Below, piece by piece: positions 1-6,964 of a stretch of 11,336 nt of DNA (its first letter is position 1; the number at the start of each line of letters is the position of its first letter). The stretch lies in assembly GCA_910587905.1 (NCBI GenBank), contig CAJUOF010000307.1, forward strand, positions 1 to 11,336, written 5' to 3'. Below the pieces are notes generated by a model. It ran no database searches, was not told the origin of the DNA, and saw nothing but the letters and a program-made list of their open reading frames with translations. Both the position numbers and the translations under genes were made by a program. The DNA comes from an uncultured Lachnospiraceae bacterium. Lineage in GTDB: Bacteria > Bacillota_A > Clostridia > Lachnospirales > Lachnospiraceae.

Positions 1-985
1 CACAGTCCGGACTCTGCCCGACGGCCGACATGGCAATTCCTGTTTTGCTCCTGTTAAACAGCCACATCCCCAGACAGGCAAGCAGGAAAAAGACCAACAT
101 CCCCGTGGGAATCTCCATGGAGGTTGCCGCCTTCATCGTCAGATGCACACTGAGCACATCCCTCACCGGCTTTAAAAATCCAAAAACTCCCGAGGCGAAA
201 ATGCCGGCCGCCGCACTCACCAGGCAGATTCCTGCAATTCCCGTTTTCCTCCGTCTTTTCTGTTCGGCTCCCCAGGCTGCAAGCTCCGCCTCTGTCATCG
301 CCTCCACGTCCACACTCTTTCGTCTCACAAAACTCCAGTAGAGGAATCCGCAGACCACCGCCCAGATCAAAAACAGCCACACGGGGATCACCATACTCTC
401 CCCCGGAGCATAGGATTTTTCGATCGCCCCAAGATCATTGAGGGCATTGCCGAAATAGGGCTGTAAATTGATGGTGTTCCGCAAGCCCTTTCCCATGGAC
501 CAGGTGATCGCATTGTTCGTAAAGGGAAGGAGCAGCCATCCAATACACATGATGGAGACCAGGGCATATCCAAAGTAGGTGGCAACCATCATTTCCGACC
601 CTTTTACCCGGTTCATCAAATAACCGAACAGAAGCCCCATGGGGAACGAAAAGAGCAGGGCAAACAAAACTGCCACCAAAAATCCTCCCAAGCCCGTGAG
701 GTTCATCTCCACGGAGATAAGGCCGCCCAAAAGCCCTGCCAGGATTCCAAAGGGCACCGCAAAGTTAGGTCCTAAGCCCGACCGGATGGAGGGCACCATA
801 CAGAGCACCAGCACACCGTGCATCCCCACGCGGGTGAGCACGTTGGTGATGGTCCCCGGCATCTCCTGGGCCGGCGTCATACAGAGCAAAAAGATAAAAA
901 ACAGGACCACGATCAGCCTGGAAATCCCGATATTGCCCACCACCTTCTTCCACTCGGAAAAAGGAGTCTCTTTCTTGTTATTCAT
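1..985 (-). CDS. ABC transporter permease, sugar/nucleoside type (3' end beyond window)
   Basis: An open frame of about 328 codons starts at ATG 985-983 and runs off the window start, so the C-terminus is missing. It has many hydrophobic membrane segments, roughly at residues 22-40, 55-65, 76-92, 100-124, 132-155, 198-219, 247-268 and 292-309. A charged loop near 220-248 (RRKSVDVEAM then TEAELAAWGAEQKRRK) is probably cytoplasmic. The late FNRSKTGIAMSAVGQSP stretch resembles the conserved cytoplasmic loop of BPD_transp_2 (PF02653) permeases of the RbsC/nucleoside-uptake class. It would form the membrane channel for the ATPase encoded just upstream. The start overlaps the ATPase stop as ATGA (985-982) and is preceded by GGGGAGG inside the ATPase 3' end, so translation is probably coupled. 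The substrate cannot be read from the permease. Confidence 0.88.
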   Translation of the reverse strand, partial: MNNKKETPFSEWKKVVGNIGISRLIVVLFFIFLLCMTPAQEMPGTITNVLTRVGMHGVLVLCMVPSIRSGLGPNFAVPFGILAGLLGGLISVEMNLTGLGGFLVAVLFALLFSFPMGLLFGYLMNRVKGSEMMVATYFGYALVSIMCIGWLLLPFTNNAITWSMGKGLRNTINLQPYFGNALNDLGAIEKSYAPGESMVIPVWLFLIWAVVCGFLYWSFVRRKSVDVEAMTEAELAAWGAEQKRRRKTGIAGICLVSAAAGIFASGVFGFLKPVRDVLSVHLTMKAATSMEIPTGMLVFFLLACLGMWLFNRSKTGIAMSAVGQSPDC

Positions 986-2571
986 CTGCGTCCCTCCCCT
1001 TCGCCGGCCATAGCCAAGCCGAATTTCGCATCGTCCTCTCCAGGTAAAAGAATATCCGCAATCTTGCCTCCGCAAACGATCACAATCCGGTCGCAGATGG
1101 AACGAAGCTCCTGAAGCTCACTGGATACCAGAACGATCGTCAAGCCCTGTTTATGGCTCAGCTCCTTAAGTTTATCTAACACCAGCTTTTTGGCGCCGAT
1201 ATCAATCCCCCTCGTGGGTTCTGAGACAAAGAGTACCTTGGGATTTAAGGCCAGCGCCTTAGCCAGACAGACCTTTTGCTGGTTTCCGCCGGACAGACTG
1301 CCTGCCGTCTGCTCCGGTCCCACACACCGGATGTCGAACTCCTCGATCATACGGTTGGCAAAGGACCTGATCTTTCGGCTGTTGCGGACAGAGAAGAGGC
1401 GAAAATCATAGAGATATTCCCGTCCGACCTGCATGGCGCCAAACACCATATTGTTTTCAATGGAATCCGCCAGGTTGAGACCGACTTTCTTCCTGTCCTC
1501 CGACAGAAACGAGATCCCCTGGGCCAAAATTTTTCCGGGCTGATTGAGCGGCAAGGGTTTCCCTTCATACAAGAGCTCTCCGCTTGCCGGGCACAGCCCC
1601 ATGGCTCCGTTGGGAATTCCCAGCTTCCCCTGGCCCGCCAGACCACCGATCCCGATGATCTCTCCGCGTCTCACCTTCAGATCAATGTTCCGAACCTGTT
1701 CCCCCGGCATATCCACGGAGAAATCTTTCAGTTCCAGTACAATATCTGAGTCAGAGGCCGCCTCCCCTCTAGACTGGATGTCGCCGTAGCTCACACTCCG
1801 GCCCACCATCATCTCCGCCAGCTTTGCGGCGTCCGTCTCCTTCACCATGCAGCCGGCCACCAGACTTCCGTCCCGAAGAATCGTGACCGCGTCGCAGACG
1901 TCGATCACCTCCTGGAGCCTGTGGGTGATAAAGATGATGGCGATCCCCATGGAAGCCAGCCGTTTCATACTGGCCAAAAGACCTGCAGCCTCCGTCTCAT
2001 TTAACACAGCCGTCGGCTCGTCGAACACCAGAAGGCGAAGCCCCGTCTTGTCAATCTCCCTGGCGATCTCCAGAAACTGCATATGGCCCACGGGAAGCTC
2101 CGACACCACCTCCTCCGTGTCAAGCTCCATTCCCACTTTTTCCAGGGATTCCTTCGTGTCGGCCCGCATAGCGGGGATATCCAGAGTCTCATAGCTCTTT
2201 CCGATGACCTTGCTGATCAGGTTTCCCTTTGTCACTTCTCTGTTCAGCTTTAAATTCTCGTATACCGTAAAACCAGGGATCAGCATAAACTCCTGGTGAA
2301 CCATTCCAATTCCCAGATTCATCGCATCCTTCGGCGACTGAATCCGCACCTTCTCTCCGCCTACAAAGAGCTCCCCTGTGTAGCCCCCCGTATTCTGAAT
2401 CACAGGCATTCCGAAAAGGATGTTCATGAGCGTAGACTTTCCCGCTCCGTTCTCTCCCAAAAGAGCATGGATCTCGCCGGGCTTCACATTCAGGTCAATC
2501 CCCTTCAACACCGGATTTCCCGAATATTCCTTCCCGATCTTTTTCATCTGTAGGACATAATGCTCTTCCAT
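982..2571 (-). CDS. ABC transporter ATPase with two nucleotide-binding domains (RbsA/MglA/nucleoside type)
   Basis: This 529-aa protein has the length and two-domain layout of sugar/nucleoside importer ATPases (RbsA, MglA, YufO-like). Domain 1 has Walker A GENGAGKST at 39-47, a Q-loop near VHQEF 91-95, an atypical signature LPVGHMQ at 159-165, Walker B LLVFDEPT at 180-187 and the switch His in THR at 217. Domain 2 starts near 275. Its Walker A is degenerate (GGLAGQGKLG, 309-318), as is common in this family. It has a canonical signature LSGGNQQK at 426-433 and Walker B VLFVSEPTRGID at 446-457, where Ser replaces the usual Asp before Glu. One active and one regulatory site is the likely arrangement. 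The start has AGGAGG five bases upstream. It is the fourth gene of the operon and overlaps the permease by 4 bp. Confidence 0.93.
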   Translation of the reverse strand: MEEHYVLQMKKIGKEYSGNPVLKGIDLNVKPGEIHALLGENGAGKSTLMNILFGMPVIQNTGGYTGELFVGGEKVRIQSPKDAMNLGIGMVHQEFMLIPGFTVYENLKLNREVTKGNLISKVIGKSYETLDIPAMRADTKESLEKVGMELDTEEVVSELPVGHMQFLEIAREIDKTGLRLLVFDEPTAVLNETEAAGLLASMKRLASMGIAIIFITHRLQEVIDVCDAVTILRDGSLVAGCMVKETDAAKLAEMMVGRSVSYGDIQSRGEAASDSDIVLELKDFSVDMPGEQVRNIDLKVRRGEIIGIGGLAGQGKLGIPNGAMGLCPASGELLYEGKPLPLNQPGKILAQGISFLSEDRKKVGLNLADSIENNMVFGAMQVGREYLYDFRLFSVRNSRKIRSFANRMIEEFDIRCVGPEQTAGSLSGGNQQKVCLAKALALNPKVLFVSEPTRGIDIGAKKLVLDKLKELSHKQGLTIVLVSSELQELRSICDRIVIVCGGKIADILLPGEDDAKFGLAMAGEGEGRR

Positions 2572-2615
2572 GTTATCCTCCTCCCACCAATTTTCTCCTG
2601 TCTTTTACCCATAAC

Positions 2616-2652
2616 ACCGACTGCCTGCGGCTTTTTACCGCAGGCAGTCGGT
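2616..2652 (-). other. Intercistronic stem-loop between binding-protein and ATPase genes
   Basis: The arms ACCGACTGCCTGCGG (2616-2630) and CCGCAGGCAGTCGGT (2638-2652) are perfect 15-bp complements with a 7-base loop. On the transcribed (minus) strand no T-run follows the stem; GTTATGGG comes next. It therefore does not look like a complete intrinsic terminator. It lies in the 98-base gap between the lipoprotein and ATPase genes, where other importers carry hairpins that block 3' exonucleases or attenuate transcription so that more binding protein than transporter is made. That role is inferred. Confidence 0.85.
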
Positions 2653-2669
2653 CCGGCTGTTCTCTGCCT

Positions 2670-3914
2670 CTAATAGGTCACGTAAGTGGATGAGAACAGA
2701 TAGTAATTGTCATAAGTATTCCCGGTCTGGCTGTCAACCACATGGTTCAATGTGATCTCGGCGCCATTGGCAATGTCATTCATACATTTCAGGTATACTT
2801 CCTCGTCGTTCAATCCGTTCGTGTTTCCATTGATATACTCCAGCGCATAAGCGACGCTTCCCACAATGATGCTGTAGTCCGTCGGCGCTGCCCAGGTGGC
2901 AATCCTTCCCTCGCCGCCCTTTTCCTTGACGGCGGCCGCCTCTGCCTCCAGGATATAAGGCACATCCGCTTTCTTGTCATCCGGGATCTCCAGTCCAAGA
3001 GCCTCCGGAAGTGCATGGAGCGGAGACGGACAGCACTGGAGCGGGTACAGGGAGTGATGCTCCTGGTCGTTCAAAATGGTCGTAATGATGGGAACCTGGA
3101 GAGAACAGTTGGTGGCAAAGAACGCCACATTGTCCCCGTACTCTTCCAGCTTTCTAGGCAGATCCTCCAAGATCCACTGCTGGGCCCCGGATACGCCCTG
3201 CTCACCCATGGGATCCACGCACTCCACATATACAAAATTGATCCCCTGCTCCTTGCAGGCTTTCTCCACGTTATCCCGCTTCTGTACCACCAGCTCCTGA
3301 GCCATGTGGCGGGCAAAGGAGTAGAAAATAAAGGTTTCCGCTCCCATCTCTTTGGCCTGTGCCGTCATGGTATAGCCGATGTTGGGATGATCCGCGTCGA
3401 TGGAGATGTCCGCCGCCGTGGTAATGACATTGGGATCCTCGAAGGGAACGCCCGCCACTAAAAGAATGTCCTTGGTCGCCGGGTCGTTCTTGATCGCCTC
3501 AAAAGCGACCTTGGTTCCGGGAACCGCCTGGCACATGATGATCGCCTTCATATCCGGCTCCTGGGCCATGTTCTTGATGGTCTGAATGACCTGCTGCTGT
3601 TCGCTCTCAAAGTTGTCCGGATAAGTCGCCGTCACAATGTGCTCTTCTCCGTAGAGTTCCTTCATGGACTGGGCCGCCCGGTATTCTTCCTCTGTCTGGG
3701 CCACCGTCCCGGTCACAATGCCGATCTTATAATTTCCTGCGGCCGCGCCTTCCGTCTCCTTCGCTTCCTCTGACTGATCCCCCTGACCGGCCTCATCTGT
3801 CTGGGCCGCCGGAGCCTTTGTCTCCCCCGCGCCATCGTCCGAATTCCTGCTGCCGCATCCGGCCACAGAAAGCACCAGGGCAAGAGCCAGTAAAACTGCT
3901 GTCCATCGTTTCAT
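2670..3914 (-). CDS. DUF3798-like ABC substrate-binding lipoprotein
   Basis: This 414-aa protein starts with a type II signal peptide: MKRW, a hydrophobic core, then a lipobox LSVAGC with lipid-acceptor Cys20. A low-complexity Asp/Glu/Gln/Lys/Ala linker follows (about 21-62), then a periplasmic-binding-protein-like domain from KIGIVTGTV (63) to the end. The pattern (KIGIVTGTVAQTEEEYRAA, later YPDNFESEQQQV) matches what I recall of DUF3798 (PF12683), a poorly characterised family found next to sugar-type ABC genes. The assignment is from memory of the family, not from a search. It would be anchored outside the membrane and hand its ligand to the permease and ATPase encoded downstream. The ribosome site AAGGAGGA precedes the ATG. 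It begins 39 bases after the amidohydrolase stop. The ligand is unknown. Confidence 0.85.
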   Translation of the reverse strand: MKRWTAVLLALALVLSVAGCGSRNSDDGAGETKAPAAQTDEAGQGDQSEEAKETEGAAAGNYKIGIVTGTVAQTEEEYRAAQSMKELYGEEHIVTATYPDNFESEQQQVIQTIKNMAQEPDMKAIIMCQAVPGTKVAFEAIKNDPATKDILLVAGVPFEDPNVITTAADISIDADHPNIGYTMTAQAKEMGAETFIFYSFARHMAQELVVQKRDNVEKACKEQGINFVYVECVDPMGEQGVSGAQQWILEDLPRKLEEYGDNVAFFATNCSLQVPIITTILNDQEHHSLYPLQCCPSPLHALPEALGLEIPDDKKADVPYILEAEAAAVKEKGGEGRIATWAAPTDYSIIVGSVAYALEYINGNTNGLNDEEVYLKCMNDIANGAEITLNHVVDSQTGNTYDNYYLFSSTYVTY

Positions 3915-3953
3915 CTCGTGTTCCTCCTTAAAAGTTATAGTTTCATAAAAATA

Positions 3954-5138
3954 TCAGCCAGAAATTTCTCCAACCGCATTTTCATAAAGCACCAGTTCTC
4001 CGAAAAGCGCTGTCACAAGCGCGTCCGGATCAATATCAAAGTAAGGCGTATGGACCGGGGCCATCCGATTTCTCTCCCGGTTTCCACAGCCGATGTAGGC
4101 AAAAAATCCCGGCCGGTGATTCAAAAAATAGGCAAAATCCTCTCCGCCCATGTCCGGCCTGCAGCGTTCCACCTGAAAACCGGCCTGTTCCAAAGCGCCG
4201 ATTGCACGCTTCGCCACCTTCTGGTCATTGACCAGGGCCGGATAGCCCTTCTCATAGCCGAGCTCATAGGTGGTCCCGTAGATCTCACAGATGCCTTTCA
4301 GAATCTCGTGAATCTTTTCCTCCACACACTTTCTTGCTTCCGGGGCGAAGGTCCGCACCGTCCCCAGAAGAAGTGCCTCATCCTGCAGGATATTATGAAC
4401 ATGTTCCCCGGAGTGGAACGTACAAATGCTGACCACGGCCGCGTCCAGAGGGTTCACGAAACGGGAGACGATATTCTGGAGAGCACAGACAGCCGCCGCC
4501 CCCGCTAAAAGCGCGTCCGCCGCCAAGTTCGGGTCCGCTGCGTGGGCACTCTTTCCGTGAAGTCTGATGGTAATGGCGTCCGCATTCGCCATGAGGACCC
4601 CCTCTGTGGTTCTTATGGTTCCCGTCTGCGTCTCTCCCTGAAAGTGAAGCGCATAGACTTCCGACGCCTCATCGACAAAGCCCTGGTCCACCATGGCCTT
4701 CGCCCCGCCGGGCGCCAGTTCCTCCGCCGGCTGGAAGAAGAAGAGAATCTTCCCCGACACCAGTTCTCTATGCTCCGACAGCGCCTCCGCCAGCCCCAGA
4801 AGGACTGCCGTATGGCCGTCGTGCCCGCAGGCGTGCATCACTCCCGGATTCTTCGACCGATAGGGAACCTCATTTTGCTCCTCGATCTTTAAGGCGTCCA
4901 TGTCCGCGCGAAATCCGATCGTCTTTCCCGGCCTGGCCCCGTCCAGTGTGGCGACAATCCCATAGTTGCCTTCGCAGCACCGATAGGGAATCCCCATCCT
5001 CCCCAATTCTTTTTTCACATAGGCAGACGTATTTTCTTCACAGAAGGGAAGCTCCGGGTACTGATGCAGATATTCCCTGTGGCAAATGATCCGGTCCCGA
5101 TAGTTCTCCGCGATCCCCCTAAGCTCTTTCAAGGTCAT
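3954..5138 (-). CDS. M20-family amidohydrolase (metal-dependent amide hydrolase)
   Basis: A 394-aa enzyme, typical in length for the M20D group (hippurate hydrolase, N-acyl-amino-acid or N-acetyl-diaminopimelate deacylase). It would hydrolyse an amide bond in the cytoplasm with two metals; no signal peptide is seen. Visible motifs are HREYLHQYPEL (20-30), RADMDAL (77-83), HACGHDGH (102-109, with metal-binding Cys104 and His106), PAEE (137-140, catalytic Glu pair), ALHF with His165, GKSAHA (195-200, dimer-domain His) and PVHTPYFDID with His363. All key residues are present, so it should be active. I chose ATG 5138 because AAGGAG (5150-5145) lies six bases upstream. An in-frame TTG at 5153 would overlap the previous stop but would put that ribosome site inside the gene. 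It follows the ureohydrolase by 11 bases. The substrate is not determinable. Confidence 0.92.
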   Translation of the reverse strand: MTLKELRGIAENYRDRIICHREYLHQYPELPFCEENTSAYVKKELGRMGIPYRCCEGNYGIVATLDGARPGKTIGFRADMDALKIEEQNEVPYRSKNPGVMHACGHDGHTAVLLGLAEALSEHRELVSGKILFFFQPAEELAPGGAKAMVDQGFVDEASEVYALHFQGETQTGTIRTTEGVLMANADAITIRLHGKSAHAADPNLAADALLAGAAAVCALQNIVSRFVNPLDAAVVSICTFHSGEHVHNILQDEALLLGTVRTFAPEARKCVEEKIHEILKGICEIYGTTYELGYEKGYPALVNDQKVAKRAIGALEQAGFQVERCRPDMGGEDFAYFLNHRPGFFAYIGCGNRERNRMAPVHTPYFDIDPDALVTALFGELVLYENAVGEISG

Positions 5139-5144
5139 GCCGGT

Positions 5145-5150
5145 CTCCTT
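5145..5150 (-). promoter_or_regulatory. Ribosome binding site that sets the amidohydrolase start
   Basis: AAGGAG on the minus strand lies six bases before ATG 5138 and shares its first A with the TGA stop of the ureohydrolase (5152-5150). This favours ATG 5138 over the in-frame TTG at 5153 and suggests coupled translation. Confidence 0.75.
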
Positions 5151-6145
5151 CAACGAAATTCAAACAATCTGGGTTTCAAAAAGTTGATCAGTGTACTGGC
5201 CGCCAGACGGTTGGTGGAGCCAGTCGGATCGCAGGGCGGCGATACCTCCACCATATCAATCCCGCCGATATTGGACGCAGCTCCCAGCATCGTGCCAATG
5301 GTGAGAAGCTCCTCCGCCGTAATCCCGCCAAACACATAGCAGCCGGTCCCGCAGGCAAATGCATTGTCCACCACATCGATGTCGATGGTCACATAGACGG
5401 TGTCACAACCCTCCGAAGCAATCTCAAGGGCTCTCTCCATAATCTTCCGGATCCCCTGTTCCCGGATATCGTCGATGGTGTAGAGGGTGGCTCCGCCGTT
5501 CACGGCATACTCATAGCCCTCCACGCCGGTGGTGCCATTGAGCCCCACAAACACCATATTCTTTAAGTCCACCCCTGCGAGCTCGCTGATTCTCCTGGCC
5601 GGAGAGCCCTGATAATATTTTCCCCAGGTATCGTTGCCGTCATACATGTCCATATGGGAATCCACATGGATGTACCCGATCTTTGCCTGCCTGCCGAGTC
5701 TCTTCGAATACCCTTCCTCAAACCCCTTAACCACCGGCCAGGCCACATAGTGATCCCCGCCCAGCGTCACAGGCGTCGCTCCCTTCTCCGTGATCTTGGC
5801 GATCACTGCCGCCACACTGTCCGTCGTCTTGCAGACATCCGTAGGATAAACTCGGATATCCCCGATATCCTTCACGATCTCCTTCGGCTCCGCCAGCATC
5901 CGCCTCTTGGTGCACACATCGATCACCTCGCCGTCGATGGCACAGAGATGATAGATAAAATGCCTGGTCTCCTCCCGGATGGCATTGGGTGCGTAGCGGG
6001 GCCCCGGCCTGGTCCCGATGGTCACATCATAGGGAACCCCGGAGATCACATAGTCCCCCTCCTTTACCTCGTCCACCTTCACATACGGTGCTCTGAGAAA
6101 TGTATTGATCCCGCTGAAGGACGGGTACAAAATTCTCTCATCCAT
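5150..6145 (-). CDS. Ureohydrolase (agmatinase/arginase family), substrate unclear
   Basis: A 331-aa protein of the arginase/agmatinase fold, a binuclear Mn enzyme class that cleaves guanidino groups to release urea. Visible motifs are SGVPYD with RPGPR (35-50), GGDH (129-132), DSHMD (162-166), DIDVVDNAFACGTG (255-268, metal Asp255 and Asp257) and DMVEVSPPCDPTGST (297-311). The metal ligands are in place. Two departures are notable. The region where agmatinases and arginases usually have His-Gly (HGTPF or HGMP) reads YYQGSPARR, with Gln179. The usual APGTGTPxPGG reads ACGTGCYVFGG. Together they suggest a substrate other than agmatine or arginine. It is the first gene of the operon, 41 bases below the -10 box, with AAGGGAG before the ATG. 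Class is confident; the reaction is not. Confidence 0.88.
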   Translation of the reverse strand: MDERILYPSFSGINTFLRAPYVKVDEVKEGDYVISGVPYDVTIGTRPGPRYAPNAIREETRHFIYHLCAIDGEVIDVCTKRRMLAEPKEIVKDIGDIRVYPTDVCKTTDSVAAVIAKITEKGATPVTLGGDHYVAWPVVKGFEEGYSKRLGRQAKIGYIHVDSHMDMYDGNDTWGKYYQGSPARRISELAGVDLKNMVFVGLNGTTGVEGYEYAVNGGATLYTIDDIREQGIRKIMERALEIASEGCDTVYVTIDIDVVDNAFACGTGCYVFGGITAEELLTIGTMLGAASNIGGIDMVEVSPPCDPTGSTNRLAASTLINFLKPRLFEFR

Positions 6146-6185
6146 AATTTAAAAACTCCCTTCTTCATATTCCTGTATTATCTCT

Positions 6186-6214
6186 ATTATATTGTCTGAA
6201 AACTTTTTTGACAA
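6186..6214 (-). promoter_or_regulatory. Promoter of the ureohydrolase-ABC operon
   Basis: On the minus strand, TTGTCA (6214-6209) and a perfect TATAAT (6191-6186) are separated by exactly 17 bases. Transcription would start near 6179, leaving a leader of about 35 bases before the ureohydrolase ATG at 6145. That leader is too short for a riboswitch. Confidence 0.85.
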
Positions 6215-6358
6215 ATACCAATTTTCTATATGCTTATACCTTTCGTGAATTGAGCGAAAAATTCCAGATACATAGAGAAGCCGCCCTGCCACTTTTCGGA
6301 CAGAACGGCTTTCCATATTCCATTTTCTGTTTTTTCTGTTCGACGACTAATAGAACCC
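6215..6358. other. Short non-coding gap with an imperfect hairpin
   Basis: This gap lies between the operon promoter and the restriction-enzyme fragment. It has an imperfect hairpin with AAGCCG (6278-6283) paired to CGGCTT (6306-6311) and CTG/CAG inside. No T-run follows on the minus strand, so it is not a convincing terminator for the gene fragment read in that direction. No gene is supported here. Confidence 0.4.
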
Positions 6359-6873
6359 TTAGTCAGTCATTCCAATTTTCAACCTATTCCCTTCGACAAG
6401 CTTTGGCTCAAGCATACGAATCAAATCCTGCAGCTCAACTTTTCCTTCCGCATTTAAGCCAAGGCAGTTGGCAATCCCCGCCGAATCCGTACTAACCCGT
6501 GTATGAAGAGAAAGATTTAATTTGTTCTCCCCCTCTTCAAAATTATAAACATGAATATGAACAGGATCGCCAAGTCTAACACCTTCAATTCCATCAAAAT
6601 TGAAGTTACGTCTCATGTGTTCATATAAAGGCTTCTGGATAATCAAAACCAAATGCTTATTCAACTGTTCAAATGTTTCGCTTTTGTGATGCATCTGGAT
6701 AAGAATCGTTTTCAAAGTCATTTTCCAGTTCATCCCGAATGTCTTTTTATTATTCAAATCTAGTGGACTTACCTCAACACCTTGCTCCTTCAAAAACCTC
6801 TGGCGTTCAGGCCACACAGTTCCGGTTGTATCCATGGTTTGTAATTCAATTCCAATGAAATCCTTAATTTTGA
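6359..6873 (-). pseudogene. C-terminal fragment of a NotI-family restriction endonuclease, cut by IS1182-family element
   Basis: The minus-strand frame is open from the IS boundary at 6873 to the TAA at 6359, about 170 residues. It begins IKDFIGIELQTMDTTGT, which includes an E-x-Q motif (IELQTMD) like the GVLEIQTMD catalytic segment I recall for NotI (PF12183, a PD-(D/E)XK nuclease). A helical stretch MNWKMTLKTILIQM follows, at the place where NotI has a similar segment. The upstream catalytic Asp and the N-terminal half are missing, removed at the insertion-sequence tip. ATG 6835 has no ribosome binding site, and the in-frame extension into the IS reaches a stop at 6922-6920. The fragment is probably neither expressed nor active. 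Family assignment is from motif memory; the truncation is visible directly. Confidence 0.72.
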
Positions 6874-6886
6874 GGGCACTGAAAAA
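6874..6886 (+). repeat. Left terminal inverted repeat of the IS
   Basis: GGGCACTGAAAAA, matching the complement of 8528-8540 over all 13 bases. One further outer base (A at 6873, T at 8541) also pairs. Confidence 0.9.
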
Positions 6887-6925
6887 GTCTGATTCTATAC
6901 TAAAAGAATTGGGCTTTTTTCAGTG
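6877..6925 (+). repeat. Subterminal inverted copy of the IS tip (hairpin at left end)
   Basis: CACTGAAAAA (6877-6886) is repeated as its exact complement TTTTTCAGTG at 6916-6925. The left end thus carries a second, inverted copy of the terminal repeat that can fold on the tip. The inner copy lies between the -35 and -10 boxes of the transposase promoter, so it could be a second transposase-binding site or shield against outside transcription (inference). Confidence 0.75.
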
Positions 6926-6938
6926 TTGGCATTATAAT
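6909..6938 (+). promoter_or_regulatory. Probable transposase promoter
   Basis: TTGGGC (6909-6914) and a perfect TATAAT (6933-6938) are separated by 18 bases, placing a start near 6945, about 20 bases before the transposase ATG. The -35 is weak, in keeping with low transposase expression. Confidence 0.6.
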
Positions 6939-6964
6939 AGAAATATGGGAAGGGGGGCCTCAAA

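Noticed and set aside
5139..5153. TTG start of the amidohydrolase overlapping the ureohydrolase stop
   Set aside because: It would put the AAGGAG ribosome site inside the gene; ATG 5138 has ideal spacing and family-typical length.
6146..6180. Guanidine riboswitch ahead of the ureohydrolase
   Set aside because: The leader from the predicted start is only about 35 bases, too short for known guanidine riboswitch folds, and none of their conserved motifs is seen.
6278..6311. Possible terminator for the restriction-enzyme fragment
   Set aside because: The stem is interrupted and no T-run follows on the minus strand.
6149..6316. 55-aa minus-strand frame (MESRSVRKVAG...) upstream of the ureohydrolase
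   Set aside because: It spans the operon promoter, has no ribosome site and resembles nothing I know; it is probably chance.
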